From Enterobacter cloacae (GTDB lineage: Bacteria > Pseudomonadota > Gammaproteobacteria > Enterobacterales > Enterobacteriaceae), in the NCBI RefSeq assembly GCF_013375935.1, contig NZ_CP056117.1, positions 2,914,001-2,978,000 on the forward strand: a DNA stretch of 64,000 nucleotides, read 5' to 3'. This document shows, piece after piece, positions 1 to 6,801 of the stretch (position 1 is its first letter; every line of letters begins with the position of its first letter). The notes beneath the pieces were generated by a model. The model was given only the letters and a program-made list of their open reading frames with translations. It did not search any database and had not been told where the DNA came from. The position numbers were made by a program, and so were the translations under genes.

Positions 1-84
1 GCTCATCTGCTGGTAAAGGAGGGATGAAAAAAGCTCAAGGTTCATTTGCGCATTGAGCTTTTCAATCATTTCGGTTTTTAGCAT
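1..84 (-). CDS. ftnA: FtnA, non-haem ferritin (5' end only, partial)
   Basis: Read on the minus strand, the first 28 codons from the ATG at 82-84 begin [18 protein letters not shown] and continue with a segment typical of the first ferritin helix. Glu17, a ferroxidase ligand in the family, is present. FtnA is the main cytoplasmic iron-storage ferritin and oxidises and stores Fe(II) in a 24-subunit shell. The rest of the gene lies outside the window to the left. Bases 85-258 upstream are AT-rich and hold its promoter, but I could not define an operator with confidence. Confidence 0.9.
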   Translation of the reverse strand, partial: MLKTEMIEKLNAQMNLELFSSLLYQQMS

Positions 85-258
85 GGTGCAGCTCCGGTTT
101 ATTATTTCTGGTTCACGATGAGCGACACTATAATTTGTTATTTAATTATTTGCAAAAAGTAAAATAAATATCTCTTTATTAAAAATACGAATGGGAATAA
201 CACGCATTGCCACTCTTTATATTAATTAATGAGAATTGTTTTTGTTCTTATTAAATAG

Positions 259-279
259 GCTGCCAGCGCGGCTGGCAGC
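259..279 (-). terminator. Hairpin downstream of yecR
   Basis: A perfect 9-bp inverted repeat (GCTGCCAGC, loop gcg, GCTGGCAGC) sits just past the yecR stop codon. On the minus strand it is followed by a weakly U-rich stretch, so it may act as a terminator or as 3'-end protection. Confidence 0.5.
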
Positions 280-284
280 ACCCG

Positions 285-623
285 TTAATACCATGGGTTC
301 TGGTTTACGGAGGTAACGGCATATCCCATGCATTTGTACTGAATGATCACGCTTTCGTTCAGACAGAGCGAGCCGCTGATGAGGGTACAGGTTTTTATCG
401 GCTGTCCGTAGGCGGACGCGGTGGCATACCCCATGTTTTGACAGGCTTTGGCTGCCGTACCGTTATTCACATAGTCGTCAGACCAGGCGTTCTGAAGCAG
501 CGCCTGACCGTAGTCGAGGCGCACAATCCCGTTCGGGGCGTCTACACTGCTTATCTCCGCCTGACGGTTAATGCTGCACCCCGCGAGCATCAGGATCGTT
601 GCGGCCAGGATTACTCTTTTCAT
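285..623 (-). CDS. yecR: YecR, flagellar-regulon lipoprotein
   Basis: A 112-residue protein with a lipoprotein signal: basic MKR start, a short hydrophobic stretch and the lipobox LAGC, which places the lipidated Cys at residue 16. The mature part has six more cysteines and no domain I can assign. Its sequence and position next to ftnA match E. coli YecR, a small lipoprotein of unknown function reported as part of the FlhDC/FliA regulon. No clear sigma-28 promoter was found upstream (624-868). The call is secure by similarity and synteny, but the molecular role is unknown. Confidence 0.85.
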   Translation of the reverse strand: MKRVILAATILMLAGCSINRQAEISSVDAPNGIVRLDYGQALLQNAWSDDYVNNGTAAKACQNMGYATASAYGQPIKTCTLISGSLCLNESVIIQYKCMGYAVTSVNQNPWY

Positions 624-760
624 AGTTAACTCTGCGTGACGGGAAATACGCTATTGTAAGCCGATCCGCAGGCCGCAATGGGCGGAATAGCCGGAAGATC
701 TCCCCTTACACTTCGCAACGAACCGGGCCAGCCCGCCAAACTGTGAGCGCATCTTTGTTT

Positions 761-779
761 TTTAAAACAAGTTTTCACT
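761..779. promoter_or_regulatory. Candidate KdgR-like operator upstream of the RpiB-like gene
   Basis: TTTAAAACAAGTTTTCACT matches about 14 of the 18 informative positions of the KdgR consensus AATRAAAYRNYRTTTYATT as I recall it. It lies about 90 bp upstream of the start at 869, in an AT-rich promoter-like stretch. This is a weak call by eye, and AT-rich DNA gives such matches by chance. Confidence 0.3.
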
Positions 780-868
780 TAATTTGAAAGTGTGTTTGTT
801 TGATAGTAAGGTTAAGGTGAAAAGCTATCCACAGCGGGAACGCCCGCCATGCATTCAGGAGAGACAAG

Positions 869-1507
869 ATGAAAATTGCACTGATGATGGAAAACAGCCA
901 GGCCGCTAAAAATGCCATCATCCTTAATGAGCTGAAGGCCGTTGCCGATGAGAAAGGTTTCCCGGTCTATAACGTCGGTATGAGTGATGAAAACGATCAC
1001 CACCTTACCTATATTCACCTTGGCATCATGGCGAGCATTCTGCTCAATTCAAAAGCCGTCGATTTTGTTGTGACCGGCTGCGGAACCGGGCAGGGCGCGC
1101 TGATGTCCCTGAACATTCATCCGGGTGTAATTTGCGGCTACTGCATCGATCCTGCTGACGCGTTCCTGTTCGCGCAAATCAACAACGGCAACGCGCTTTC
1201 CCTGCCGTTCGCGAAAGGCTTTGGCTGGGGCGCTGAACTGAACGTGCGCTTTATCTTCGAGAAAGCGTTTACCGGCCGCAATGGCGAAGGCTATCCACCA
1301 GAGCGTAAAGAGCCGCAGGTGCGCAACGCCGGTATTCTGAACCAGGTGAAAGCGGCGGTGGTGAAAGAAAACTATCTCGATACCCTGCGTGCCATCGATC
1401 CCGAGCTGGTTAAAACCGCCGTTTCGGGCCAGCGCTTCCAGCAGTGCTTCTTCGAGAACTGTCAGGACAAAGAGATTGAAGCTTTTGTCCGCGCCATTGT
1501 TGGCTGA
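869..1507 (+). CDS. RpiB/LacA/LacB-family sugar-phosphate isomerase
   Basis: A 212-residue protein with the RpiB/LacAB fold signature: N-terminal MKIALMMENSQ, then a TGCGTGQGA motif with Cys71 at the position of the RpiB catalytic cysteine. Family members interconvert aldose and ketose phosphates. Classical RpiB is about 150 residues. This protein has an extra C-terminal part of roughly 60 residues (PPERKEPQVRNAG onward), typical of a separate subfamily whose substrate I do not know. The ATG at 869 follows a good ribosome site (AGGAGAGA). It is monocistronic and inserted between yecR and azuC relative to E. coli K-12 as I remember it. A possible KdgR-like box upstream hints at a role in uronate or pectin sugar breakdown, which is inference. 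Confidence 0.75.
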   Translation: MKIALMMENSQAAKNAIILNELKAVADEKGFPVYNVGMSDENDHHLTYIHLGIMASILLNSKAVDFVVTGCGTGQGALMSLNIHPGVICGYCIDPADAFLFAQINNGNALSLPFAKGFGWGAELNVRFIFEKAFTGRNGEGYPPERKEPQVRNAGILNQVKAAVVKENYLDTLRAIDPELVKTAVSGQRFQQCFFENCQDKEIEAFVRAIVG

Positions 1508-1516
1508 TTCCGCCTT

Positions 1517-1542
1517 GCCGGGCAGGGCTATACCTGCCCGGC
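1517..1542 (+). terminator. Hairpin after the RpiB-like gene
   Basis: GCCGGGCAGG, a 6-nt loop, then CCTGCCCGGC: a perfect 10-bp GC-rich stem 10 bp past the stop codon. No U-run follows, so it may stabilise the 3' end or pause RNA polymerase rather than be a complete intrinsic terminator. The remaining gap to azuC (1543-1860) holds the CRP sites and azuC promoter and no other gene that I see. Confidence 0.5.
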
Positions 1543-1762
1543 ATGCCGCATTACGTTTTTGAAGATACCGCGCTGCCCGCATCCCGTGCCAGGCGCAGCG
1601 TGTCATCCCTCCCTGCTGACGAATCAGCGATCGCCACTTCATCCCTTGTATTCCTTCCTGTTCAAAAAATTTTATAAGAATTTACTGGAATTTATAAACC
1701 CGTAACCTGCGGATTTATCGCTACTTTTTTTAACATGGCCGCCGCAATGTAGTCTTTTTTAG

Positions 1763-1778
1763 TGTGATGCGTGTCACA
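1763..1778. promoter_or_regulatory. Upstream CRP site of azuC
   Basis: TGTGATGCGTGTCACA is a perfect match to the CRP core TGTGA-N6-TCACA. Its centre (1770.5) is exactly 30 bp from the centre of the second site. Confidence 0.75.
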
Positions 1779-1792
1779 AAATGGTTGATTTT

Positions 1793-1808
1793 TGTGATGG
1801 TGGTCATA
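1793..1808. promoter_or_regulatory. Promoter-overlapping CRP site of azuC
   Basis: TGTGATGGTGGTCATA matches the CRP core with one mismatch. It overlaps a probable -10 hexamer TATTAT (1807-1812), so CRP bound here would block RNA polymerase. This agrees with the published CRP repression of azuC in E. coli. The expected transcription start is near 1819. Confidence 0.6.
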
Positions 1809-1860
1809 TTATAAGCGTATCGACAATAACACCTGCATAACACGTTACTGGAGCAACACG

Positions 1861-1944
1861 ATGAAACTGCGCAAAATCCTGAAAAGCATGTGGGCTAATT
1901 ACTGCACAACTTTCAAAGACGTCCCACCGGGCGCGATGTTCTGA
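1861..1944 (+). CDS. azuC: AzuC, small membrane-associated protein
   Basis: A 27-codon frame, too short for routine gene finding, encodes MKLRKILKSMWANYC followed by TTFKDVPPGAMF. I recognise it as AzuC: the E. coli protein begins MKLRKILKSM and ends with FKDVPPGNMFR. The final Arg is missing here. The peptide is an amphipathic, basic membrane-associated protein, reported to interact with glycerol-3-phosphate dehydrogenase GlpD. A GGAG ribosome site precedes the ATG, and the stop runs straight into the terminator. Translation and base-pairing of the same RNA are thought to compete. Confidence 0.88.
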   Translation: MKLRKILKSMWANYCTTFKDVPPGAMF

Positions 1945-1974
1945 TAAAAAAACCTGCTTCGGCAGGTTTTTTTA
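1945..1974 (+). terminator. Intrinsic terminator of azuC
   Basis: AAAAACCTGC-TTCG-GCAGGTTTTTTT: a strong stem with a stable UUCG tetraloop and a U-run, starting at the azuC stop codon. Confidence 0.9.
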
Positions 1975-2051
1975 CGTCTGCGTACGACGAGAGGGAGATG
2001 GAAGGGCCTCTGTTTTGCTACTATGGCGGCCTTTGAATAAGGAGAATCCCC

Positions 2052-2303
2052 ATGTCACAAAACCTGAGCGCCGATCAGGAACTGGTATCTGACGTCGTCG
2101 CCTGCCAGCTGGTCATCAAACAGATCCTTGACGTAATTGACGTTATCGCGCCGGTAGAAGTACGCGAAAAGATGTCGACCCAGCTGAAAAACATCGATTT
2201 CACCAACCACCCCGCCGCGGCTGACCCGGTTACGCTTCGCGCAATCCAGAAAGCTATCGCCCTGATTGAGCTGCGCTTCACGCCGCAGGGTGAATCGCAC
2301 TAG
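2052..2303 (+). CDS. yecJ: YecJ, DUF2766 family protein
   Basis: An 83-residue, mostly helical, acidic soluble protein with no signal peptide or membrane segment. Sequence and position between azuC and ftnB match E. coli YecJ (DUF2766), whose function is unknown. A good ribosome site (AAGGAG) precedes the ATG. Monocistronic, and convergent with the Dcu gene downstream. Confidence 0.8.
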   Translation: MSQNLSADQELVSDVVACQLVIKQILDVIDVIAPVEVREKMSTQLKNIDFTNHPAAADPVTLRAIQKAIALIELRFTPQGESH

Positions 2304-2343
2304 GTAAACCGAAATCAGACCCCCTTTCTGATTTTACGCCGAA

Positions 2344-2364
2344 GGGCGACAGAGCCTGTCGCCC
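2344..2364. terminator. Hairpin between yecJ and the Dcu gene
   Basis: GGGCGACAG / CTGTCGCCC, a perfect 9-bp stem with a 3-nt loop, lies between the two convergent genes. It can serve both strands, although neither side has a long U-run. Confidence 0.5.
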
Positions 2365-2373
2365 GCAGAAAGA

Positions 2374-3717
2374 TCAGAAGAACGTCTGCACCAGCAGGTA
2401 GCTCACCACGCAGGCGCAGCTCACGCCAATCAGCCCCGGCACGATAAAGCTGTGGTTGATGATGAATTTACCGATGCGGGTCGTGCCGGAACGATCGAAT
2501 CCGATACACGCCAGATCGCTCGGATAGGTTGGCAGCACGAAGTAGCCGTACGACGCCGGGAAGAAGGCAACCAGCATTTTCGGGTCGATACCCAGCATCA
2601 ATCCCATCGGGGCGACGGCGGTTAAGGCCGCAGCCTGGCTGTTGACCAGTTTTGAAACCAGAAACAGCACGATGGCGTACGTCCACGGATGACTTTTCAC
2701 TATCCCCTCCAGCGCCATTTTCAGCTCGTCGAGATGCGCCTGGAAAAAGGTATCGCTCATCCACGCCACGCCGAACACCGAGAAGATCGCGACCATCCCC
2801 GCCTTAAACACCGCCCCGTTTGAAATCGCCGACGCATTTACCCTGCAGGTCATCAGCATTACGGCACCGGCAATCAGCATCATCATCTGTATGACAAGGT
2901 TCATCGACAGGGCGGTCATTTTGCCTTTGATTTCAAAGGCCGGACGCAGCGCTGGCAGCGCCCCCAGCAGCACCACTACGGCAATACCGGCGAAGAAGAT
3001 CCACGTTGACCAGTAAGCCTGTTTCGGGAAGCGCTGATTCATCAGCGTCTCCGTTCCACCATAAATAAACTCCCGCTGTTTCGGATCGTTCAGCTTTTCC
3101 TGAAACTCCGGATCGTCTGCCAGATCTTTTCCGCGGCGTAAGCTCCACAGCGCGGCAATCGCAACCCCGGACAGCGAGGCCGGCACGGAGACGGCCAGAA
3201 TTTCGAGGATCCCCCACCCGTGGCCAATACCGTGCTGCGCACCCAGAATGGAAACCAGCGACACGACGGCGACGGAGACGGGGGAGGCGGTGATGGCCAT
3301 CTGAGACGCCACCGAGGCGACCGCCATTGGCCGCTCCGGGCGAATGCCCTTTTTTAGCGCGATATCCGCAATGATGGGAAACATGGTGTAGACGACGTGA
3401 CCGGTTCCGCAGAGAAAGGTCAGCATCCAGGTGGTAAACGGCGCGAGAAGGGTGATGTGCTGCGGATGTTTACGCAGCAGGCGCTCCGCAAACTGCATCA
3501 TCACATTCAGGCCTCCGGCGGTCTGGAGCGTGGCGGCACAGCCGATGACGGCAAGGATGGTGAGCATTACGTCCACCGGGGGTTTACCGGGCTGTAGCCC
3601 GAAGACAAAGCTCAAAATAAACAGGCCGATGCCGCTTATCAGCCCAAGCCCCATGCCGCCGAAGCGTGTGCCCGTCAGCAGGCAGAGGATAATGACAATA
3701 AACTCAATGGTGATCAT
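2374..3717 (-). CDS. Anaerobic C4-dicarboxylate transporter, Dcu family
   Basis: A 447-residue polytopic membrane protein spanning the full length of DcuA/DcuB (about 433-446). It has the family segments QPGKPPVDVML, LCGTGHVVYT, ITASPVSVAVVSL, NSQAAALTAVAP and LPTYPSDLACIGFDRSGTT, closest to DcuB by eye but clearly divergent. Dcu carriers exchange fumarate, malate or aspartate for succinate during anaerobic growth. The ATG at 3717 follows GAGGGAG. No dcuSR genes lie nearby and I could not identify an FNR site upstream. It appears to be an extra Dcu paralogue placed between yecJ and ftnB, so I give no gene symbol. Confidence 0.85.
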   Translation of the reverse strand: MITIEFIVIILCLLTGTRFGGMGLGLISGIGLFILSFVFGLQPGKPPVDVMLTILAVIGCAATLQTAGGLNVMMQFAERLLRKHPQHITLLAPFTTWMLTFLCGTGHVVYTMFPIIADIALKKGIRPERPMAVASVASQMAITASPVSVAVVSLVSILGAQHGIGHGWGILEILAVSVPASLSGVAIAALWSLRRGKDLADDPEFQEKLNDPKQREFIYGGTETLMNQRFPKQAYWSTWIFFAGIAVVVLLGALPALRPAFEIKGKMTALSMNLVIQMMMLIAGAVMLMTCRVNASAISNGAVFKAGMVAIFSVFGVAWMSDTFFQAHLDELKMALEGIVKSHPWTYAIVLFLVSKLVNSQAAALTAVAPMGLMLGIDPKMLVAFFPASYGYFVLPTYPSDLACIGFDRSGTTRIGKFIINHSFIVPGLIGVSCACVVSYLLVQTFF

Positions 3718-3826
3718 GCTGCTCCCTCGTCAATGATTGTAATTAACAAATCATTACACGTTGTGTGGTTATTCATTGGGAGCGAGATCGGATTTGTTAA
3801 ATGTCAGCAAAAGCAGGCAGTTGATA

Positions 3827-3848
3827 CCCGCTTCCGGGCGGAAGCGGG
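3827..3848 (-). terminator. Terminator hairpin of ftnB
   Basis: CCCGCTTCC, loop gggc, GGAAGCGGG: a perfect 9-bp stem directly after the ftnB stop on the minus strand. Confidence 0.65.
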
Positions 3849-3858
3849 CGAGACGGGC

Positions 3859-4362
3859 TTAGTGGTGTTGAACGGTGGCGAGGTCGAGAAGGTGGCGGTC
3901 CGTCTGCTCCAGACCAAGACCCGCACGTTTTGCATTGCGGATCTCATCTGCGAGCGTTTTCAGCAGCATGCCATCCTGCTGCTGCTCTTTATCCATATCA
4001 CGTAAGAATTTGAGGGTTGCGATGTCCTGCTGCGCCATGGCTTCATCGGCCAGCTTGCTCAGCCTTGCACAGCGCTGCTCATACTCTTCCAGCGTTTTCT
4101 GGAACAGTTCTTCCAGTGAAGAGTAGTTATCTTCAATCGTTTCAAGCTCTTTGACGGTGGGATTTGCACCAAGCGCCTTCAAAAAGTTAAACACGCGCAT
4201 CATATGCGTGACGTTACTTTGCGCCTGTGAACGAAAGAAGGTGGCAGTGCCGTTCAGGCTTTTTCTGGAACACCACGCGCTCAGGTGCAGATGCAGATTG
4301 GAAGCGTAAAACTCCAGGTTCATCTGGGCGTTGAGTTTTTGCATCATCGTTGGGGTAGTCAT
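3859..4362 (-). CDS. ftnB: FtnB, ferritin-like protein
   Basis: A 167-residue ferritin-like four-helix protein that aligns end to end with FtnA. Several ferroxidase ligands of FtnA are changed: Glu17 and His53 remain, but Glu50 is Asn (AQSNVTH, residues 47-53), position 94 is Tyr and position 130 is Asp. The dinuclear iron centre is therefore likely altered or lost. This fits FtnB, the second ferritin of enterobacteria, which in Salmonella has been tied to iron-sulphur cluster repair and oxidative stress rather than bulk storage. The ATG at 4362 has an upstream AAGGA site. Monocistronic, with a hairpin after the stop. Confidence 0.88.
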   Translation of the reverse strand: MTTPTMMQKLNAQMNLEFYASNLHLHLSAWCSRKSLNGTATFFRSQAQSNVTHMMRVFNFLKALGANPTVKELETIEDNYSSLEELFQKTLEEYEQRCARLSKLADEAMAQQDIATLKFLRDMDKEQQQDGMLLKTLADEIRNAKRAGLGLEQTDRHLLDLATVQHH

Positions 4363-4866
4363 ACTAATATCCTTATTGACTGTTGGACATGATGTCCGCT
4401 ACTTAACCTGACCCGGCAGGTACTGACGACTGAATGGCAGAATAAATTTTCTGCAAGGTGTAAGCGTTCGAATATTCACTTCCTGTGTTCGATACGAATA
4501 AGCATACGCTTCTCTTTCGCTTAAGAAAACTCTTAATTGGGCTGTGTTTACCATACATTACAAAATTAAATATAGTTGAGAATTATAAACAGGTAAACAA
4601 ATGTACCATCAGTTAACCTGTTGATATTAGTAATTTATAATAACATTTCGCTCATTTCTGTCGTTTCGGGAAACGTTCTTTGGCGAGAAATTCTGTGAAA
4701 GAGTTAAAATGGATTTAATATTCATGAATATATCCTGCCGCTGCTAATTTGAGCTAAATCAATTTTTATTAAATATACCGTTCTGTGATCGCGTCGTAAG
4801 ATTGCCATCCGGTAAATGATGAAAATGAAACGATGTTTTATGTTCTTTCATGCGCTGAGGTTTACG
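4363..4866. other. AT-rich intergenic region, ftnB / DJ-1 gene
   Basis: About 500 bp between divergent genes. It is AT-rich and holds the promoters of both. I see no RNA gene, long inverted repeat or convincing operator in it. An in-frame ATG at 4816 lies upstream of the chosen DJ-1 start but has no good ribosome site. Confidence 0.5.
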
Positions 4867-5424
4867 ATGGCTAAGGTTGCGGTGCTGCTGGCACCTGGTT
4901 TTGAAGAGGCAGAGGCAATTATCACCATTGATATTCTGCGTCGCCTGCAGATTGAGGTAGAAACGCTGGCCTGCGCGGCGTCGCGGGCGGTGGTGAGCTA
5001 TCACAACATTCCCATGGTCGCAGACGGTACGCTAGGGGAGCGCATCGACACGCTGTATGACGCGGTGGTGTTGCCCGGCGGCCCGCAGGGGAGCATTAAT
5101 CTTGCGGCCAACCGCGACGTTATCCGCTTTGTTGCCGCGCATGACGAGAGCGGCAGGCTGATCTGCCCCATCTGCTCCGCGGCGGCGCGAGTCCTGGGCG
5201 GCAACGGGTTACTGAAGGGGCGGCGCTACGTCTGTTCCGGTGACTTATGGCAAACCGCACGGGACGGAGAATACGTGGATGCCCCGGTCGTGGAGGATGG
5301 CAACCTGATCAGCGGCAAAGGCCTTGGCCACGCCTTTGACTTTGCGCTGGCCCTTTCCGCGCGTTTGCTGGGAGATGACGCTCCCGTCCGCGAGCATGCT
5401 GAACACATCTATTACCCCTGGTAA
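4867..5424 (+). CDS. DJ-1/PfpI family protein (YajL-like)
   Basis: A 185-residue single-domain protein starting MAKVAVLLAPGFEEAEAI, the DJ-1 N-terminus with the conserved glutamates. The nucleophile elbow reads PICSAA with Cys103, at the place of DJ-1 Cys106 and YajL Cys106. The family includes chaperones, glyoxalase-like enzymes and oxidative-stress protectors, and I cannot say which activity applies. The start at 4867 is chosen over 4816 because it has a GAGG ribosome site and matches the family N-terminus. It stands alone between ftnB and araF, a position not occupied in E. coli K-12 as I recall it. Confidence 0.8.
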   Translation: MAKVAVLLAPGFEEAEAIITIDILRRLQIEVETLACAASRAVVSYHNIPMVADGTLGERIDTLYDAVVLPGGPQGSINLAANRDVIRFVAAHDESGRLICPICSAAARVLGGNGLLKGRRYVCSGDLWQTARDGEYVDAPVVEDGNLISGKGLGHAFDFALALSARLLGDDAPVREHAEHIYYPW

Positions 5425-5740
5425 ACATCCCACCGGGCGCCCGCGCGTCCGGTTAACAGGGACTCCTTAGCTGACCTTATGGATTATTCTGCTTAATCCC
5501 CTGCTATTTGTAGGATAATTCTGCCCATTTTTATGTCATTTTCCGCTGAATTTATGTACGCAATTACTGTAATTCTGCGGTGTGATGGCGCTCTCTTATG
5601 GATGATTAATTTCCCGCTAAAACTATCACCAGCACTAACGCTTATGACGAGGTAGGCGCTAATGCCTTGTTTTAAGTCCGATTAAATAAGACGTTCGTCA
5701 TTATTCCCTACAGAAAAGAATGCTAAAGCTGGAGTTTACC
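5425..5740 (+). promoter_or_regulatory. araFGH control region with an AraC-like half-site
   Basis: The gap upstream of araF holds TATGGATTATTCTGCTT (5478-5494). Its reverse complement has the AraC half-site pattern A-GCA-N6-TCCATA seen in araBAD I1. A second weaker TCCATA-type match (reversed) lies near 5597. A CRP-like half-site TGTGA occurs near 5581. In E. coli araFGH is activated by AraC and CRP. I could not define the promoter hexamers with confidence. Confidence 0.45.
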
Positions 5741-6730
5741 ATGCACAAATTTACTAAAGCGCTGGCGGCCATCGGCCTGGCTGCCGTTATGTCACAATCC
5801 GCTATCGCTGAAAATTTAAAGCTCGGTTTTCTGGTCAAACAGCCTGAAGAGCCGTGGTTCCAGACCGAATGGAAATTTGCTGATAAGGCCGGGAAAGATT
5901 TAGGTTTTGAGGTGATCAAAATCGCCGTGCCTGACGGTGAGAAAACGCTGAACGCCATCGACAGCCTGGCGGCCAGCGGCGCGAAAGGTTTCGTTATCTG
6001 TACGCCGGATCCCAAACTGGGTTCCGCCATTGCCGCGAAAGCGCGCGGCTACGATATGAAAGTGATCGCCGTGGACGATCAATTCGTGAATGCCAAAGGC
6101 AAGCCGATGGATACCGTACCGCTGGTAATGATGGCGGCAACCAAAATCGGCGAGCGTCAGGGCCAGGAGCTCTATAAAGAGATGCAGAAACGCGGCTGGG
6201 ATGTAAAAGAGACCGCCGTCATGGCCATCACCGCGGACGAGCTGGATACCGCGCGTCGTCGTACCACCGGGTCCATGGACTCGCTGAAAGCCGCAGGTTT
6301 CCCGGAAAAACAGATCTACAAAGTGCCTACCAAATCTAACGATATCCCCGGCGCCTTTGATGCGGCGAACTCCATGCTCGTTCAGCACCCTGAGGTGAAG
6401 CACTGGCTGGTGGTTGGCATGAACGACAACACCGTGCTGGGTGGCGTGCGCGCAACCGAAGGTCAGGGCTTTAAGGTGCCGGACGTGATCGGCATCGGCA
6501 TCAACGGCGTTGACGCGGTGAGCGAACTCTCCAAAGCGCAGGCGACCGGCTTCTACGGCTCTCTGCTGCCGAGCCCGGACGTACACGGCTATAAATCCAG
6601 CGAGATGCTTTACAACTGGGTGACCAAAGGGGTTGAACCGCCGAAATTCACCGAAGTGACCGACGTGGTGCTGATCACCCGCGATAACTTCAAAGAGGAG
6701 CTGGCGAAAAAAGGACTGGGCGGTAAGTAA
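5741..6730 (+). CDS. araF: AraF, L-arabinose-binding periplasmic protein
   Basis: A 329-residue periplasmic binding protein, identical in length to E. coli AraF. The start MHKFTKALAAIG opens a Sec signal peptide that is cleaved after SAIA, before ENLKLGF. The mature protein has the two-lobe type I binding-protein fold (residues about 24-130 and 131-310) and delivers L-arabinose to the AraGH ABC importer. The start at 5741 (GGAG upstream) is chosen because an upstream in-frame ATG at 5720 would add residues before the signal peptide. First gene of araFGH. Confidence 0.96.
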   Translation: MHKFTKALAAIGLAAVMSQSAIAENLKLGFLVKQPEEPWFQTEWKFADKAGKDLGFEVIKIAVPDGEKTLNAIDSLAASGAKGFVICTPDPKLGSAIAAKARGYDMKVIAVDDQFVNAKGKPMDTVPLVMMAATKIGERQGQELYKEMQKRGWDVKETAVMAITADELDTARRRTTGSMDSLKAAGFPEKQIYKVPTKSNDIPGAFDAANSMLVQHPEVKHWLVVGMNDNTVLGGVRATEGQGFKVPDVIGIGINGVDAVSELSKAQATGFYGSLLPSPDVHGYKSSEMLYNWVTKGVEPPKFTEVTDVVLITRDNFKEELAKKGLGGK

Positions 6731-6744
6731 TACGCTGTGATTGT

Positions 6745-6767
6745 GCCCCTTACGCGCCGTGAGGGGC
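6745..6767 (+). other. Intercistronic hairpin between araF and araG
   Basis: GCCCCTTAC, loop gcgcc, GTGAGGGGC forms a 9-bp stem (one G-U pair) in the 71-bp gap, with no U-run. Such an element usually protects the 3' end of the upstream cistron, giving more binding protein than ATPase. That role is inferred. Confidence 0.5.
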
Positions 6768-6801
6768 CAGACGTACACACTACAGGAATCACGGAGTCGT
6801 T

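Larger units (their letters stand above)
1819..1975 (+). ncRNA. azuCR: AzuCR-type dual-function small RNA
   Basis: The predicted transcript runs from the start below the TATTAT -10 box to the U-run of the terminator at 1945-1974, about 157 nt, close to the roughly 160 nt reported for E. coli AzuCR. In E. coli this RNA encodes the AzuC peptide and also base-pairs with target mRNAs. The ends here are predicted from the sequence only, and base-pairing function is carried over from E. coli. Confidence 0.6.

Noticed and set aside
225..252. Fur-box-like sequence upstream of ftnA
   Set aside because: AATGAGAATTG has a partial resemblance to the Fur half-site, but the second half is poor and the region is AT-rich. 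Not enough to report as a site.
4816..4866. Longer N-terminus for the DJ-1 protein from the ATG at 4816
   Set aside because: The added residues are not family-like, there is no ribosome site before 4816, and the 4867 start has GAGG upstream.
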